Positions 34,259 through 44,321 are shown, counted from the stretch's first letter. The stretch is 64,000 nt of DNA from Segetibacter sp. (GCA_028288485.1 JAQBNO010000142.1:38184-102183); one strand, 5' to 3'. Translations and numbers: made by a program. The notes: generated by a model not told the origin, from the sequence alone.

Positions 34259-35809
34259 ATGGCAGAACAGGCAGGATTTGTTGAAGAAATTAATTCAGGT
34301 TACACCTTTAAAGGTGAGAGCGTGAAGATCGGAGCAGGGATGCTTGATGGTGAAGTAGTGAATGGCGCAGACGTATATCTTCCTTTCAGAACAATGAACC
34401 GACATGGTTTAATTTCTGGCGCTACTGGCACTGGCAAAACCAAAACCTTGCAAATGCTGAGTGAGGCACTAAGCGACGCTTCTGTTCCTGTTTTGTTGAT
34501 GGATATAAAAGGTGATCTAAGTGGTATTGCTATGGCTGGCTCACCCAACGAGAATATGCTCGAACGCTGCCGAAAGACCGGTATTACTTATACACCTTCC
34601 GGTTACCCGGTTGAATTACTAACCTTAAGCAACGGGGAAGGAGTTCGGCTCAGAGCAACTGTCAGTGAATTTGGGCCAGTATTACTTACAAAAATTCTTG
34701 GGTTAAATGATACCCAGGGAGGTGTAATTGCAATCATTTTTAAGTACTGCGACGATCATAAGCTGCCACTGCTCGATCTAAAGGATTTCATTAAAGTGCT
34801 CCAATTTGTAGGTAACGAAGGGAAAGCTGAAATTGAAAAAGCTTACGGCAAAATTGCTTCGACAACCACAGGAACAATATTGCGTAAAGTAGTAGAACTT
34901 CAACAACAGGGAGCCGACGTTTTCTTTGGAGAAAAGAGCTTTGAAGTGGAGGACCTGATGCGCATAAACGATGACGGACGGGGAATGATCAATGTTTTAC
35001 GCGTTACTGATCTTCAAAACAGGCCGAAGTTATTTTCTACGTTCATGCTGCAAATGCTGGCAGAATTATACGCCATCAGCCCTGAAGAAGGCGACCTGGA
35101 TAAACCTAAGCTGGTTTTGTTTATAGACGAAGCACATCTTATTTTCAAAGAGGCGAGCGACGTTTTACTTCAACAGGTGGAAACGGTGATCAAGCTGATC
35201 AGGTCAAAAGGAATTGGGATCTTCTTTGTTACACAAAACCCAATGGATGTTCCTGCAGGAATTTTGTCGCAATTAGGTTTGAAAGTTCAGCACGCTTTAC
35301 GGGCATTTACTGCGGCAGATAGAAAGGTAATTAAGCAAACAGCAGAAAATTATCCTGAAACCCCATTTTACAAAACAGATGAATTGGTCACAAGTTTGGG
35401 TATCGGCGAAGCCTTGGTAACAATGTTAAATGAGAAAGGAATTCCGACCCCGCTTGTACATGTAATGCTTAACCCGCCCAAGAGCCGGATGGATATTTTG
35501 ACTGACAGGGAAATTAAAGATATAGTTGCCCAAAGTAAACTTGCATCAAAATATAATAAGGTGGTCGATAGTGAAAGTGCATATGAAATTTTGAATGCAA
35601 AGCTCGATGAAGCTGCGGAAAAAGAAGCGGAGGCAACAGAACAAAGGGCATCAAAGACAGGTAAGCGAAGGGCTGAAAAAGAAGAAAGTTTTTTTGATAA
35701 CCCTATAGTAAAAAGCGCCGGAAGAACCGCAGCAAATATCATTACTCGTAGTCTTTTAGGTGCTTTAGGTTTGGGAGGCAGAAGCAGGAAGAGTAAAAGC
35801 TGGTTTTAG
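34259..35809 (+). CDS. HerA-like ATPase, DUF853 family
   Basis: 516 residues. Walker A GATGTGKT at 54-61, Walker B VLFIDEAHLIF, a long DUF853 core and an arginine-containing FVTQNPMDVP segment identify the HerA-HAS helicase-like group. The C-terminus is charged, with a final basic GGRSRKSKSW tail. HerA-type motors move double-stranded DNA, but for DUF853 proteins the role is not established. No NurA-type nuclease is adjacent. RecQ is convergent next to it, a loose DNA-processing neighbourhood. Confidence 0.87.
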   Translation: MAEQAGFVEEINSGYTFKGESVKIGAGMLDGEVVNGADVYLPFRTMNRHGLISGATGTGKTKTLQMLSEALSDASVPVLLMDIKGDLSGIAMAGSPNENMLERCRKTGITYTPSGYPVELLTLSNGEGVRLRATVSEFGPVLLTKILGLNDTQGGVIAIIFKYCDDHKLPLLDLKDFIKVLQFVGNEGKAEIEKAYGKIASTTTGTILRKVVELQQQGADVFFGEKSFEVEDLMRINDDGRGMINVLRVTDLQNRPKLFSTFMLQMLAELYAISPEEGDLDKPKLVLFIDEAHLIFKEASDVLLQQVETVIKLIRSKGIGIFFVTQNPMDVPAGILSQLGLKVQHALRAFTAADRKVIKQTAENYPETPFYKTDELVTSLGIGEALVTMLNEKGIPTPLVHVMLNPPKSRMDILTDREIKDIVAQSKLASKYNKVVDSESAYEILNAKLDEAAEKEAEATEQRASKTGKRRAEKEESFFDNPIVKSAGRTAANIITRSLLGALGLGGRSRKSKSWF

Positions 35810-35863
35810 TGAATCGTGAGTGCAAAGCTGAATTCCTTATAATCCTTTACAGATCCATTTAAA

Positions 35864-37765
35864 TCATGGTGCTAAGATTCCTTTTTCATTAACTATAATC
35901 TTTCCTTCCGACTGCAGGAAGTCCAACACTTTCCAGACTTTTTCTTTTTTAAAGCTATTAAGATAGCTTAACAAATGCGGGATTTCTACCGTATTCCCGT
36001 TCATATAAGTAAGAATCCTGTTGGAGATGAGGTTAAATTCTTCAGTTGAAAGTTCAATGTTTTTTTGTTTAAGACAGTTGTCGCAAACTTCACATTTCTT
36101 CATTTTTACATCGCCAAAATAATTCCCGATATATTGGCTTCTGCAATTTACGGTAAGGGTGATGTACTTTTCCATCGTGTCGACCCTTAACTGGTATTGT
36201 TGCTTTCGTTTAAGATATGCCTCGAGATTAAACGAAAGATATTCGGCAGGCGCACGGTTTTGAAGAAAGTAGATTTGAGGATTTTCCTTTTGCGGCTGAT
36301 AATTAATAATCCCAAAAGCTTGTAATTCTTTTAATTGGCTGGTTAGCTCTTCGGCAGTTAATTTGGTTAAACGGATTAACAGCTTTTCGTTCACCGACAC
36401 TTCATTATCAAAAATGCCCTGGTAGCTCCGGAGCAGATATTTTATAAGTTCTTCTAAGTGTGGGTACGAAGTTTGGAAGGTCTCCAGGTTATCTTTATTG
36501 CATGCAAAACCTATTTTTGTCGAAAGGAAAACCTGTTCGTTAAAGGTTAAATAACCCTCCTGTTCCAAAGCTTTAATAGCATTGATAACTAAGAATATAT
36601 CGAGTTTGAAATTTTTTACAAACTCGTTGAGATTAAAATCGTAATAGATTCCTTCTCCATTGCCTACTGCTATCTGCAGGTGATTAGCCAAAGCCTGGTA
36701 AACATTCTTAATCTCTTTTACTGCTGGGTAATTAATGTCAGGAAGCTTTTTGAGTTCTTCAAGCTCAATTTGAGAATACAATAAAACAGCAAAGGCTTTT
36801 TTACCATCGCGGCCGCCGCGACCCGCTTCCTGGTAATAATTTTCCAGGTTGTCAGGGATATCCAGATGAACAACTACCCTTACATCGGGTTTGTCTATTC
36901 CCATTCCAAATGCATTGGTACAAACGATTACCCTTATTTTATTTTGTATCCAGTCTTCCTGCTTTTGACTGCGTTGTTCCTGCAAAAGACCTGCATGATA
37001 AAAATCAGCAGAGATATTGTTTAGCTTTAGAAGGCTCGCCAGTTCTTTAGTTCGTTTCCTGTTACGGCAATAAACAATTGCCGTCCCGGGAACCTTTTGT
37101 AAGATTTCAAGGAGCTTATTAATCTTACTCTCTGCTTTAAAAACGCTGAATGAAAGATTTGGTTTTTCAAAAGATTGCCGGAAGATGTCAGCGTTTTTAA
37201 ATAACAACTTCTCGCAAATATCGGTCTGAACAATTGGGGTTGCAGAAGCCGTTAAGGCCAAAACAGGTACAGTTGGGTGTTCAGATCTTATGCTGGCAAC
37301 GCGTAAATAGGGCGGCCTGAAATCGTACCCCCATTGTGAAATACAATGAGCTTCATCAACAGCAACCAGGTTAAGGTTAAAAGCCGGCAAATACTCTTTA
37401 AACAGCTTACTTTCCAACCGTTCGGGCGATACATATAAAAACTTATAGGGGCCGAAAGCTGCATTTTGCAATGTTTGTTTTACTTCAAAATAGGTCATTC
37501 CACTATGAATAGAAAGCGCCATAATATTACGCTTCTTCAGGTTTTCGACCTGGTCTTTCATTAGCGCAATCAGCGGACTTATTACAAGGCATAAACCTTC
37601 CTTTGCCAAGGCCGGAATTTGAAAACAGATCGACTTTCCTCCACCGGTTGGTAATAATGCCAATACATCTTTGCCTTCCATTACAGCTGCAATGATGTCT
37701 TCCTGCAAAGGACGGAAAGAGTTATGTCCCCAGTATTGTTTTAGTATTTCTTGTGGAGAAGGCAA
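35864..37765 (-). CDS. recQ: ATP-dependent DNA helicase RecQ
   Basis: 633 residues. Walker A TGGGKS at 40-45, DEAH motif AVDEAHCISQWG, motif VI QEAGRGGRDG, then the RecQ-Ct zinc site with four cysteines (NCRSQYIGNYFG … CEVCDNCLKQ) and a winged helix. It ends with a short helical tail rather than a clear HRDC domain. Unwinds 3'-5' during recombinational repair. Single gene convergent with the DUF853 ATPase, 54 bp between stops with no evident terminator. Confidence 0.94.
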   Translation of the reverse strand: MPSPQEILKQYWGHNSFRPLQEDIIAAVMEGKDVLALLPTGGGKSICFQIPALAKEGLCLVISPLIALMKDQVENLKKRNIMALSIHSGMTYFEVKQTLQNAAFGPYKFLYVSPERLESKLFKEYLPAFNLNLVAVDEAHCISQWGYDFRPPYLRVASIRSEHPTVPVLALTASATPIVQTDICEKLLFKNADIFRQSFEKPNLSFSVFKAESKINKLLEILQKVPGTAIVYCRNRKRTKELASLLKLNNISADFYHAGLLQEQRSQKQEDWIQNKIRVIVCTNAFGMGIDKPDVRVVVHLDIPDNLENYYQEAGRGGRDGKKAFAVLLYSQIELEELKKLPDINYPAVKEIKNVYQALANHLQIAVGNGEGIYYDFNLNEFVKNFKLDIFLVINAIKALEQEGYLTFNEQVFLSTKIGFACNKDNLETFQTSYPHLEELIKYLLRSYQGIFDNEVSVNEKLLIRLTKLTAEELTSQLKELQAFGIINYQPQKENPQIYFLQNRAPAEYLSFNLEAYLKRKQQYQLRVDTMEKYITLTVNCRSQYIGNYFGDVKMKKCEVCDNCLKQKNIELSTEEFNLISNRILTYMNGNTVEIPHLLSYLNSFKKEKVWKVLDFLQSEGKIIVNEKGILAP

Positions 37766-38037
37766 ATGAATTATAATTTAATTAGTACAGCTGATCATGA
37801 GGGCCAATATCAACAAATGTTACTTAGGTTGGGTTGCTTCTGTCTACGATTATCCTACGATTATTCTCTATTTAAAAAGACCACACGTCATGTAGGCGAC
37901 CTTTCAATTTATGAAGTGCCAGGGAAGCAGAAAATGGATCACTTGAAAAAGAGGCACCTTTTGTAAAACAGAAACGGCGACCTCGGGCCGCCTTGATACA
38001 ATTTTTTTGAATGATTTTATAAAATCGGTTGCTGAAC

Positions 38038-38205
38038 TCAATTTGCATCTTTGACTAAATTTTCAAACGTTTTTCCATCTTTACTTTCCCGCCGCACCTC
38101 TTCTACAGCTTTAAGATCTCTCTTCTTTTTACGTCTTAATATTTCACGTAGTACATCTAATTCCTCTTCAGAAAGATGTTGGTTTTCACGATTTCTGCAA
38201 ACCAA
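38038..38205 (-). CDS. Possible small charged protein or gene remnant (about 55 aa)
   Basis: A minus-strand frame without ATG (TTG at 38205) reads LVCRNRENQHLSEEELDVL, then a Lys/Arg-rich helix and VKDAN before TGA. The composition and amphipathic spacing look protein-like, but the missing ATG suggests a remnant. Family not recognised. Confidence 0.3.
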   Translation of the reverse strand: MVCRNRENQHLSEEELDVLREILRRKKKRDLKAVEEVRRESKDGKTFENLVKDAN

Positions 38206-38327
38206 ACCATAACTACTGTTTTATTTAAAGTTATTACTTTTCTTTTACTCTTATTTGTTCAACATTTTCTTTGATGCCAGGAATAAAGGCGCTTTTACAC
38301 TGGTGGAAAGCCGCGATAAAAAGATAC

Positions 38328-38386
38328 AGTATAAGTGAGTGACACAACCGGAGCTGCACAAACAATTTATGCCGGCTCATAAAAGT
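38328..38386 (+). repeat. Dispersed intergenic element, copy 15 (GTGACAC type)
   Basis: Forward copy: AGTATAAGTGAGTGACACAA, CCGGAGC, ATGCCGGCTCATAAAAG. Tail 24 bp from the copA stop. Confidence 0.85.
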
Positions 38387-38410
38387 ACTTCTTACCGGTA
38401 ACACCAGTTA

Positions 38411-40528
38411 TTAATCTAGCTTCTTCCATTTCAGCCACAACGAATTGCCTGCCAGCACAACATCACTTAATCCCATGACCAGTGCACCTGCAGTTGGTGT
38501 AAGCAGGCCAACTGCAGCTATCGGTATGGCCACTACATTATACAAGAAAGCCCAGAAAAGGTTTCCTTTAATCGTTCCATAAGTATGTTTGCCTAACTGC
38601 ATGGCAAGGGGTAGTTTCTTAAGACCGCTATCCATTAAGACAACAGAAGCGCTTTGAATAGCTAGTTGTGAAGCTTTACTCAAAGAGATACTGATGGTTG
38701 CCTTTGCCAGAGCAGGGGCATCATTAATGCCGTCACCCACCATTACAGTCGGTTGTTCATTTACCAGTTGTTCTATTTTGTCAAGTTTCTGTTTCGGAGT
38801 TTGTTCTGCAATCACTTCATCAAGCTCCAACTCATCGGCAATTAACCTGCTTTTTGCATAGGTATCGCCACTTAGTAAAATCGTCTTTATGTTTTTTCTT
38901 TTGCAATAGCTGATCACCTCTTTTGCTTCGGGTCGTAGTTCATCTGCAATATCAAGCCAGCCAATCATTGCTCCGTTTTTTGTAACGTATAAATGATGCG
39001 ATACATCTTGTATCGTTTCGTCCATCTTTGCTGAGCCTATTAAAACAATATTTCCTTCTTTGTCTTCGCCCTTCATTCCAACACCTTTTATTTCCTCCAC
39101 TTTTTTAAATTTTAGTGGAGAACTTGTTTTCCAGGCTTCAGTTATACTTTTAGCAATTGGGTGATTCGAAAATTTTTCAAGAGAGAAGACAAGTTTCTTA
39201 AATTCTTCGGTATCTATCTCGCTTTTAAAATTGGTGATCGTAAACTTTCCATTAGTAAGTGTCCCGGTTTTATCAAATACAATTTGTTTTATGTTTTTAA
39301 ACAGCTCCATGCTTTTTGTATCGGTATACAAAATCCCTTCTTTAGCAGCTCTTCCCAGGCCAACTGCTATGGCTGCGGGTGTTGCAAGTCCCATAGCACA
39401 AGGACACGAGATGACCAGCACAGCAATTGAACGCATTAAACTCTCCTGGAAATTCTGCCCGGCAAAAAAGTAATTAACAGCCAGGGTTAAAATTGAAATG
39501 GTAATGACTGCAGGAACAAACACGGCACTTATTTTATCTGCCAGCTTTTGTACCGGCGGCTTTTGGCCTTGCGCCTGTTTCATCATTTGAACAATACTGT
39601 TCATAACTGTTTCCTTTCCTACGGCGGTTACATACGTTTTAACTGTACCGTTTGCTATAACACTTCCACCGATTAAGATATCATTTAGTTTTTTAAAAAC
39701 AGGTAAACTTTCCCCCGTTATAATTGCTTCGTTCACTTCAACTTCACCACTTAATATTTTGCAATCCATTGGTACCTGTTCGCCGGTTTTAATTAACAGT
39801 AAGTCTCCAACCTTAAGATGCGTATTTTCAACCGGAAAAACGTGCTCATTGTGCTGGTCGTCGTATGCAATCATATTCGCCATCACTTTTTCGTTCCTGG
39901 TGAGTTCTTTGATGGCTTTCTGTGTCTTTTGAACCGTCATGTGTTCAAGCCATTCTCCAAAGAAAACGATATTGATAATCGAGGCAGAAGTTTCGAAAAA
40001 GATTTTGGAGACATCGGCGGTTATAAGGCCAATGAGGCTGTAAACAAATGCTGCAGTCGCTCCGAGTGCAATCAGAACATTCATGTTCGGAACACCTGAA
40101 CGTAAACTATTAATAGCACTCTTGCCAAAATAGCTCATGCCGACGATGTATACCGGTAGGCATAAAACCAGTTGAACAACCGGGTTGTGCAATAGGTGAA
40201 GATTAAAGGTCATTCCAAGGTGACCTAACATTAGCAGCAGTGTAAATGGAAGACAAAACCAAAACTTCTGCAGATGTGTTTTTAAAAACTTTTTTGCAGG
40301 TTTTGAGGTCGTTTCTGTTCCATCTGCCTTTACGGTATATCCAAGTAATTCAATATTTTTTTTAGCTTTTTCAACATTGCCATTTGCAGAAGCAGTTTCA
40401 AATACTACATCGCCGTTTATAGGGTTAACGGCAATATGTTGCATGCCCTGTTTTTGTAACACCTTGTTTACACTCAGCGCACAATTGCTACAGGTCATCC
40501 CTTCAACCTTCCAACTCACCTTTTCCAT
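38411..40528 (-). CDS. copA: Copper-type heavy-metal P1B-ATPase
   Basis: Start placed at ATG 40528 (MEKVSWKVEGMTCSNC), which gives 705 residues with one N-terminal HMA domain whose CxxC is Cys13/Cys16; a longer frame adds 35 unconserved residues. P-ATPase landmarks in order: TGESLP (actuator), SCPCAMGLATP (CPC in helix 6, monovalent copper/silver type), DKTGT (phosphorylated Asp), SNHPIAKS (HP motif) and GDGINDAPALA. Eight membrane helices. Exports Cu(I). Divergent from tsaE with 141 bp between starts; no copper regulator next to it. Confidence 0.93.
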   Translation of the reverse strand: MEKVSWKVEGMTCSNCALSVNKVLQKQGMQHIAVNPINGDVVFETASANGNVEKAKKNIELLGYTVKADGTETTSKPAKKFLKTHLQKFWFCLPFTLLLMLGHLGMTFNLHLLHNPVVQLVLCLPVYIVGMSYFGKSAINSLRSGVPNMNVLIALGATAAFVYSLIGLITADVSKIFFETSASIINIVFFGEWLEHMTVQKTQKAIKELTRNEKVMANMIAYDDQHNEHVFPVENTHLKVGDLLLIKTGEQVPMDCKILSGEVEVNEAIITGESLPVFKKLNDILIGGSVIANGTVKTYVTAVGKETVMNSIVQMMKQAQGQKPPVQKLADKISAVFVPAVITISILTLAVNYFFAGQNFQESLMRSIAVLVISCPCAMGLATPAAIAVGLGRAAKEGILYTDTKSMELFKNIKQIVFDKTGTLTNGKFTITNFKSEIDTEEFKKLVFSLEKFSNHPIAKSITEAWKTSSPLKFKKVEEIKGVGMKGEDKEGNIVLIGSAKMDETIQDVSHHLYVTKNGAMIGWLDIADELRPEAKEVISYCKRKNIKTILLSGDTYAKSRLIADELELDEVIAEQTPKQKLDKIEQLVNEQPTVMVGDGINDAPALAKATISISLSKASQLAIQSASVVLMDSGLKKLPLAMQLGKHTYGTIKGNLFWAFLYNVVAIPIAAVGLLTPTAGALVMGLSDVVLAGNSLWLKWKKLD

Positions 40529-40669
40529 GTTCTTTAATTTATCGTACAAAAAGTTCTTCTGCAAAGTTAGTTTATAGGTGAGCGCTTTGAATTTATGAGG
40601 GGGCGCTATCTTTACTACATTGTTGCAATTCAATTAAAAAAAACACGGTTTTTTGCTTTACGTTCAGAT

Positions 40670-41086
40670 ATGGAATTCACTTTTAATTTAAGGGAAATAA
40701 AACAGGTAGCTCAAAACCTGTACGCGATTGGAAAGAATAGGAAAGTATGGGCAGTACACGGAGAAATGGGCGCCGGAAAAACAACATTCATTCATGCACT
40801 GTGCGAAAATTTGGGTGTTGAATCTGCAATAGGAAGCCCCACCTATTCAATTATTAATGAATACAAAAGTTCAGTTGCAGGTACTATATTTCACATGGAC
40901 TGGTACCGGCTGAAAGATGAGGATGAAGCTTTGCAGGCGGGGGTTGAAGATTGCCTGTTAAGCGGCAACCTTTGCCTGGTCGAATGGCCGGAAAGGGCAG
41001 CCGTATTACTTCCCGACGATTGTTTTCATATAATAATAACTGCATTGAACGAACATACACGGCAGGTTTCTATAACTGGTGTATAA
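40670..41086 (+). CDS. tsaE: tRNA threonylcarbamoyladenosine biosynthesis ATPase TsaE
   Basis: Start placed at ATG 40670; the longer frame adds 25 residues not expected in the family. 138 residues with Walker A GEMGAGKTT at 31-39, SPTYSIINEY and HMDWYRLKD typical of TsaE, and VEWPERAAVLLP near the end. Works with TsaB/TsaD on t6A37 in ANN-decoding tRNAs. It is followed by alanine dehydrogenase on the same strand. Confidence 0.92.
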   Translation: MEFTFNLREIKQVAQNLYAIGKNRKVWAVHGEMGAGKTTFIHALCENLGVESAIGSPTYSIINEYKSSVAGTIFHMDWYRLKDEDEALQAGVEDCLLSGNLCLVEWPERAAVLLPDDCFHIIITALNEHTRQVSITGV

Positions 41087-41258
41087 TGTGAAAGGAAGAA
41101 TCGCCGTTGTTTTTCATCAAACATAAATAATATTTGTTAACTGTATGCCTTCTCTCTCTAGTGGGGTGCAATTTCTATTCTCGGTAAAAAGCTTAGCTTT
41201 AATATTTAAATCAACGAGTTTTCATGATATAGTATTCTCTAATTAACTTCGCGCATAC

Positions 41259-42473
41259 ATGTCATCTGTAAAACCCCTTATCAGTACTTCTTTTTCTTAC
41301 GAAACCTTAGAAGAAACCCTCGACATTAAGGCGCAGGGTGCTCAATTACATATCGGGATACCTAAAGAAACTGCCTTCCAGGAAAATCGTATCGCATTAA
41401 CCCCCGAAGGTGTAGGTGTTTTAATCAACAACGGGCATAAGGTTGTGATAGAATCAACTGCAGGCGATGGCAGTAAATATAGCGACAGGGATTACAGCGA
41501 GGCAGGGGCTAAAATTGAATACCAGCGCGAGGAGGTTTTTAAGGCCCCGATACTGGTAAAAAGTGCACCGGTTGTTGAGGAAGACCTTCCGCTCCTGCAA
41601 ATGAACCAGACGATTATTTCGCCCATCCACTTATCTGCAATGAAGGGCGAATTCCTCCAGACAATGATGGAGAAAAGAGTAACAGCCCTCAGTTTTGAAA
41701 ACCTTAAAGACGATAGCGGCACTTACCCAATTGTTCGCAGCATGAGCGAAATAGCCGGTGGTGCAATAATGCTTATTGCTGGTCAGTACCTTGGTTGCGC
41801 AAACAATGGAAAAGGTGTTCTCTTAGGCGGTATCAGTGGTATTCCACCAACCAAAGTTATTATTATTGGTGCAGGTGTGGTTGGCGAATTCGCTACCCGT
41901 ACCGCATTGGCGCTTGGTGCATCGGTAAAGGTTTTCGACAACAATGTGTACCGATTAAAAAGATTACAGAATAATTTGGGTGTAAGGGTTTGGACGAGTG
42001 TTATTGAGCCAAGAATCTTAGCGAAACAACTGAAAACATGCGAGGTTGCCGTTGGGGCAATGAGCAGTGAGTTTGGTCGTACACCGGTGGTAGTTTCGGA
42101 ACAAATGGTAGCTGCCATGCGTGCGGGAAGTGTAATAATTGATGTAAGCATTGATCGCGGAGGCTGCTTTGAAACGAGTGAGATCACCAGCCACCAGCAG
42201 CCGACTTTTATAAAGCACGATGTAATACATTATTGCGTTCCTAATATTGCCAGCGGTTTTGCCCGTACCGCAAGCCAGGCAATTAACAACGTATTAATGC
42301 CTTTGTTATTAAACGTAAGCGAGGAAGGCGGGGTGGAAGAAATGGTGTGGCACGACTTCAACCTTCGTAACGGCATATATATGTATAAAGGGTACCTCAC
42401 AAATTTTTACCTCAGCCAACGGTTCGATCTAAAGTATACCGATTTGAATTTGCTGATTGCAAGCAGGAGATAA
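41259..42473 (+). CDS. ald: Alanine dehydrogenase
   Basis: 404 residues. N-terminal catalytic part with GIPKETAFQENRIALTPEG, the Lys in LVKSAP and the catalytic His in ISPIHLSA; Rossmann NAD domain with GAGVVGEFATRTALALG; IIDVSIDRGGCFETS and HYCVPNIASGFARTASQA in the closing lobe. It catalyses reversible deamination of L-alanine to pyruvate. An N-terminal extension of about 30 residues precedes the family start, common in this phylum. It lies 173 bp after tsaE, so an own promoter is likely. Confidence 0.93.
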   Translation: MSSVKPLISTSFSYETLEETLDIKAQGAQLHIGIPKETAFQENRIALTPEGVGVLINNGHKVVIESTAGDGSKYSDRDYSEAGAKIEYQREEVFKAPILVKSAPVVEEDLPLLQMNQTIISPIHLSAMKGEFLQTMMEKRVTALSFENLKDDSGTYPIVRSMSEIAGGAIMLIAGQYLGCANNGKGVLLGGISGIPPTKVIIIGAGVVGEFATRTALALGASVKVFDNNVYRLKRLQNNLGVRVWTSVIEPRILAKQLKTCEVAVGAMSSEFGRTPVVVSEQMVAAMRAGSVIIDVSIDRGGCFETSEITSHQQPTFIKHDVIHYCVPNIASGFARTASQAINNVLMPLLLNVSEEGGVEEMVWHDFNLRNGIYMYKGYLTNFYLSQRFDLKYTDLNLLIASRR

Positions 42474-42479
42474 TAAATG

Positions 42480-42532
42480 TTTTTGGTACAAGCTTACCAA
42501 TGCTATTAAACATCGTTGCCACGCTCGGTTCA
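42480..42532 (-). repeat. Dispersed intergenic element, copy 16
   Basis: Reverse copy 7 bp after the ald stop: TTTTTGGTACAAGC, CTATTAAACATCGTTGCC, ACGCTCGGTTC. The dyad is damaged by one base. Confidence 0.8.
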
Positions 42533-42729
42533 AAGGCATTTTTTCATAGCAACGGTGCAGTTCTTGCGCTGAGCAGGGTCGGAAGGGTATCCTAAGCGTG
42601 TCGAAGGGTCGCATTTCGTTCTCTTTTTGCACGACTAATTTACTTTTTCGAAGGCGTATTTTGAACCACTAAGGCACGAAGAAAGCAAAGTAGCACGCAG
42701 GAACCTTTTGCTCCTTTATATTCAAATGT

Positions 42730-42785
42730 CAAAACGGAGCGTCGCAAGGATGACGCTATGAAATACACCGGACCGTACAATAAAG
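42730..42785 (+). repeat. Dispersed intergenic element, copy 17 (GAGCGTCGCAA type)
   Basis: Forward copy: AAAACGGAGCGTCGCAAGG, ATGACGCTATG, CCGGACCGTACAATAAAG. Tail toward the ABC gene 3' end. Confidence 0.8.
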
Positions 42786-42910
42786 AATACTCTTCCGCAA
42801 TTACGGTCGTTGGTCACACTCGACAGTTCGTCGTCAATCGAACAGCTCAATCATTGATCCTCTTTCCCTCTGTCGTCCGTCAACTGTCATCCGCATCTTT
42901 TTCAAAAGCT

Positions 42911-43531
42911 TCACTTATAATCCATTATGCTAATTACGTTCCGGCAAAATGAATATTCATTTACATCGTTACTGCTTACGACAATCGTTTTAGTTTTCGC
43001 GTAATCACTTATTAAAGAATGGTACAATTGAAAACCGCTGGCATCGAGGTTGGTACAAGGCTCGTCGAGCAGCAGGAGAGGAGCATTTGAAAAAATAGCC
43101 TGCGCAAGCTTAATACGTTGCTTCATGCCGGAAGAATAATAACGAATTTGCTTTGCAGCCGCCTTTTCAAGACCAATAATGTTTAAAATTTCTTTAATAG
43201 ATAAACCTGGCAGAAGCGGTTTAAATTGCTGATGAAACTGGAGAAATTCGGCAGCCGTCATTTCTTCAATTACTTCAACGTAAGGTGCAGCAATAGTGAG
43301 GTATTTATAAATGTTATCGGCGTTGATGGTGGCGCCGTCAATTTCCCAATTGATTTTTCCTTCGCTGATTTCGAGGCTACCTGCCAAGGCTTGTAATAAT
43401 GTACTTTTACCACTGCCATTTGAACCCGTAATTGCATAAGTGTGACCGGGTAAAAAAGTATAAGTCGCCTTCCTGAAGATCCAATCTCTGTTGAAACGTT
43501 TTCCAGCGTCAGAAAGGGTTATCATCATCAT
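42911..43531 (-). CDS. ABC transporter ATP-binding protein
   Basis: 206 residues, a minimal ATPase subunit. Walker A GSNGSGKST at 36-44, signature YSSGMKQRIKLA, Walker B LLLLDEPCTNLD, then the switch region IVVSSNDVNEY. It overlaps the end of lpxA by 23 bp, so it is the last gene of the lipid A operon. The permease is not adjacent and the substrate is unknown. In Bacteroidota this ATPase is regularly found after lpxA. Confidence 0.88.
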   Translation of the reverse strand: MMMITLSDAGKRFNRDWIFRKATYTFLPGHTYAITGSNGSGKSTLLQALAGSLEISEGKINWEIDGATINADNIYKYLTIAAPYVEVIEEMTAAEFLQFHQQFKPLLPGLSIKEILNIIGLEKAAAKQIRYYSSGMKQRIKLAQAIFSNAPLLLLDEPCTNLDASGFQLYHSLISDYAKTKTIVVSSNDVNEYSFCRNVISIMDYK

Positions 43532-44321
43532 TGGCAGTTTTCGAAGGACGCTTGATGATGCCCGTTTTTGAGCTCTTTACAAATGCTATAATCGCATCGC
43601 GTTCGCGGGTAGATTCGAATGATGCTTCAATTTTTTCTAATGCTGCAGAAGTGGTGTTCTTCTCAATAAAAAGAACACGATAAATATCCGTTATTTCCTT
43701 GATTTTTTCAGGTGTGAATTTTGAACGTTGCAGACCAACGGAATTAATTCCCGCAAAACACATCGGTTCCCGGGCTGCCTTTACATAAGGCGGAACATCT
43801 TTTCTTATTACCGTATTTCCGGCAATATAAGTATGTGCTCCAATTCGCGTAAATTGAACCGCTCCACTTAAGCCGCTGATTATTGCAAAATTTCCAACCT
43901 CAACATGACCAGCTAACTGAACAGCATTTGCCAGTATTACGTTATCTCCTATTACACAATCATGAGCTACATGGGCGTAAGCCATAAGCAGGCAGTTCTT
44001 TCCAACAGTAGTTTTCCACTTATCCTTTGTTCCCCTGTTTACTGTTACACATTCGCGAATTGTAGTGCCATCGCCTATTTCTACGGTCGTTTTTTCACCT
44101 GCAAACTTTAAATCCTGTGGTATCGCCCCTATCACGGCTCCGGGAAAAATTACACAGTTCTTGCCAATAATTGAACCATCCATTATTATCACGTGAGACA
44201 TTACGTGTGTTCCTTCTCCGATGTATACCTCCGCATGAATAACAGCAAAAGGGTCAACTTTTACATTGTCACCAATTTTTGCATCAGGGTGAATATGGGC
44301 AAGTGGACTTATAATGCTCAT
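43509..44321 (-). CDS. lpxA: Acyl-ACP:UDP-N-acetylglucosamine O-acyltransferase
   Basis: 270 residues of left-handed beta helix built from hexapeptide repeats, with the catalytic His in AYAHVAHDC around residue 125 and the family C-terminal helical bundle (EKIKEITDIYRVLFIEKN). First step of lipid A synthesis in the cytosol. ATG overlaps the stop of the LpxC-FabZ gene by 4 bp. Confidence 0.95.
   Translation of the reverse strand: MSIISPLAHIHPDAKIGDNVKVDPFAVIHAEVYIGEGTHVMSHVIIMDGSIIGKNCVIFPGAVIGAIPQDLKFAGEKTTVEIGDGTTIRECVTVNRGTKDKWKTTVGKNCLLMAYAHVAHDCVIGDNVILANAVQLAGHVEVGNFAIISGLSGAVQFTRIGAHTYIAGNTVIRKDVPPYVKAAREPMCFAGINSVGLQRSKFTPEKIKEITDIYRVLFIEKNTTSAALEKIEASFESTRERDAIIAFVKSSKTGIIKRPSKTANDDDNPF

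Larger units (their letters stand above)
37766..38410. other. Long intergenic stretch recQ to copA
   Basis: It contains a possible small minus-strand reading frame (38038-38205, listed separately) and copy 15 of the 58-bp element. The 71-codon plus frame at 37751 overlaps the recQ start and looks like chance. Confidence 0.45.
42474..42910. other. Intergenic stretch after ald with repeats
   Basis: No gene. It holds copies 16 and 17 of the 58-bp element head-to-head, a CCTAAGCGTGTCGAAGGGTC fragment (42591-42610) and the GCACGAAGAAAGCAAAG type text near 42671. Confidence 0.5.
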
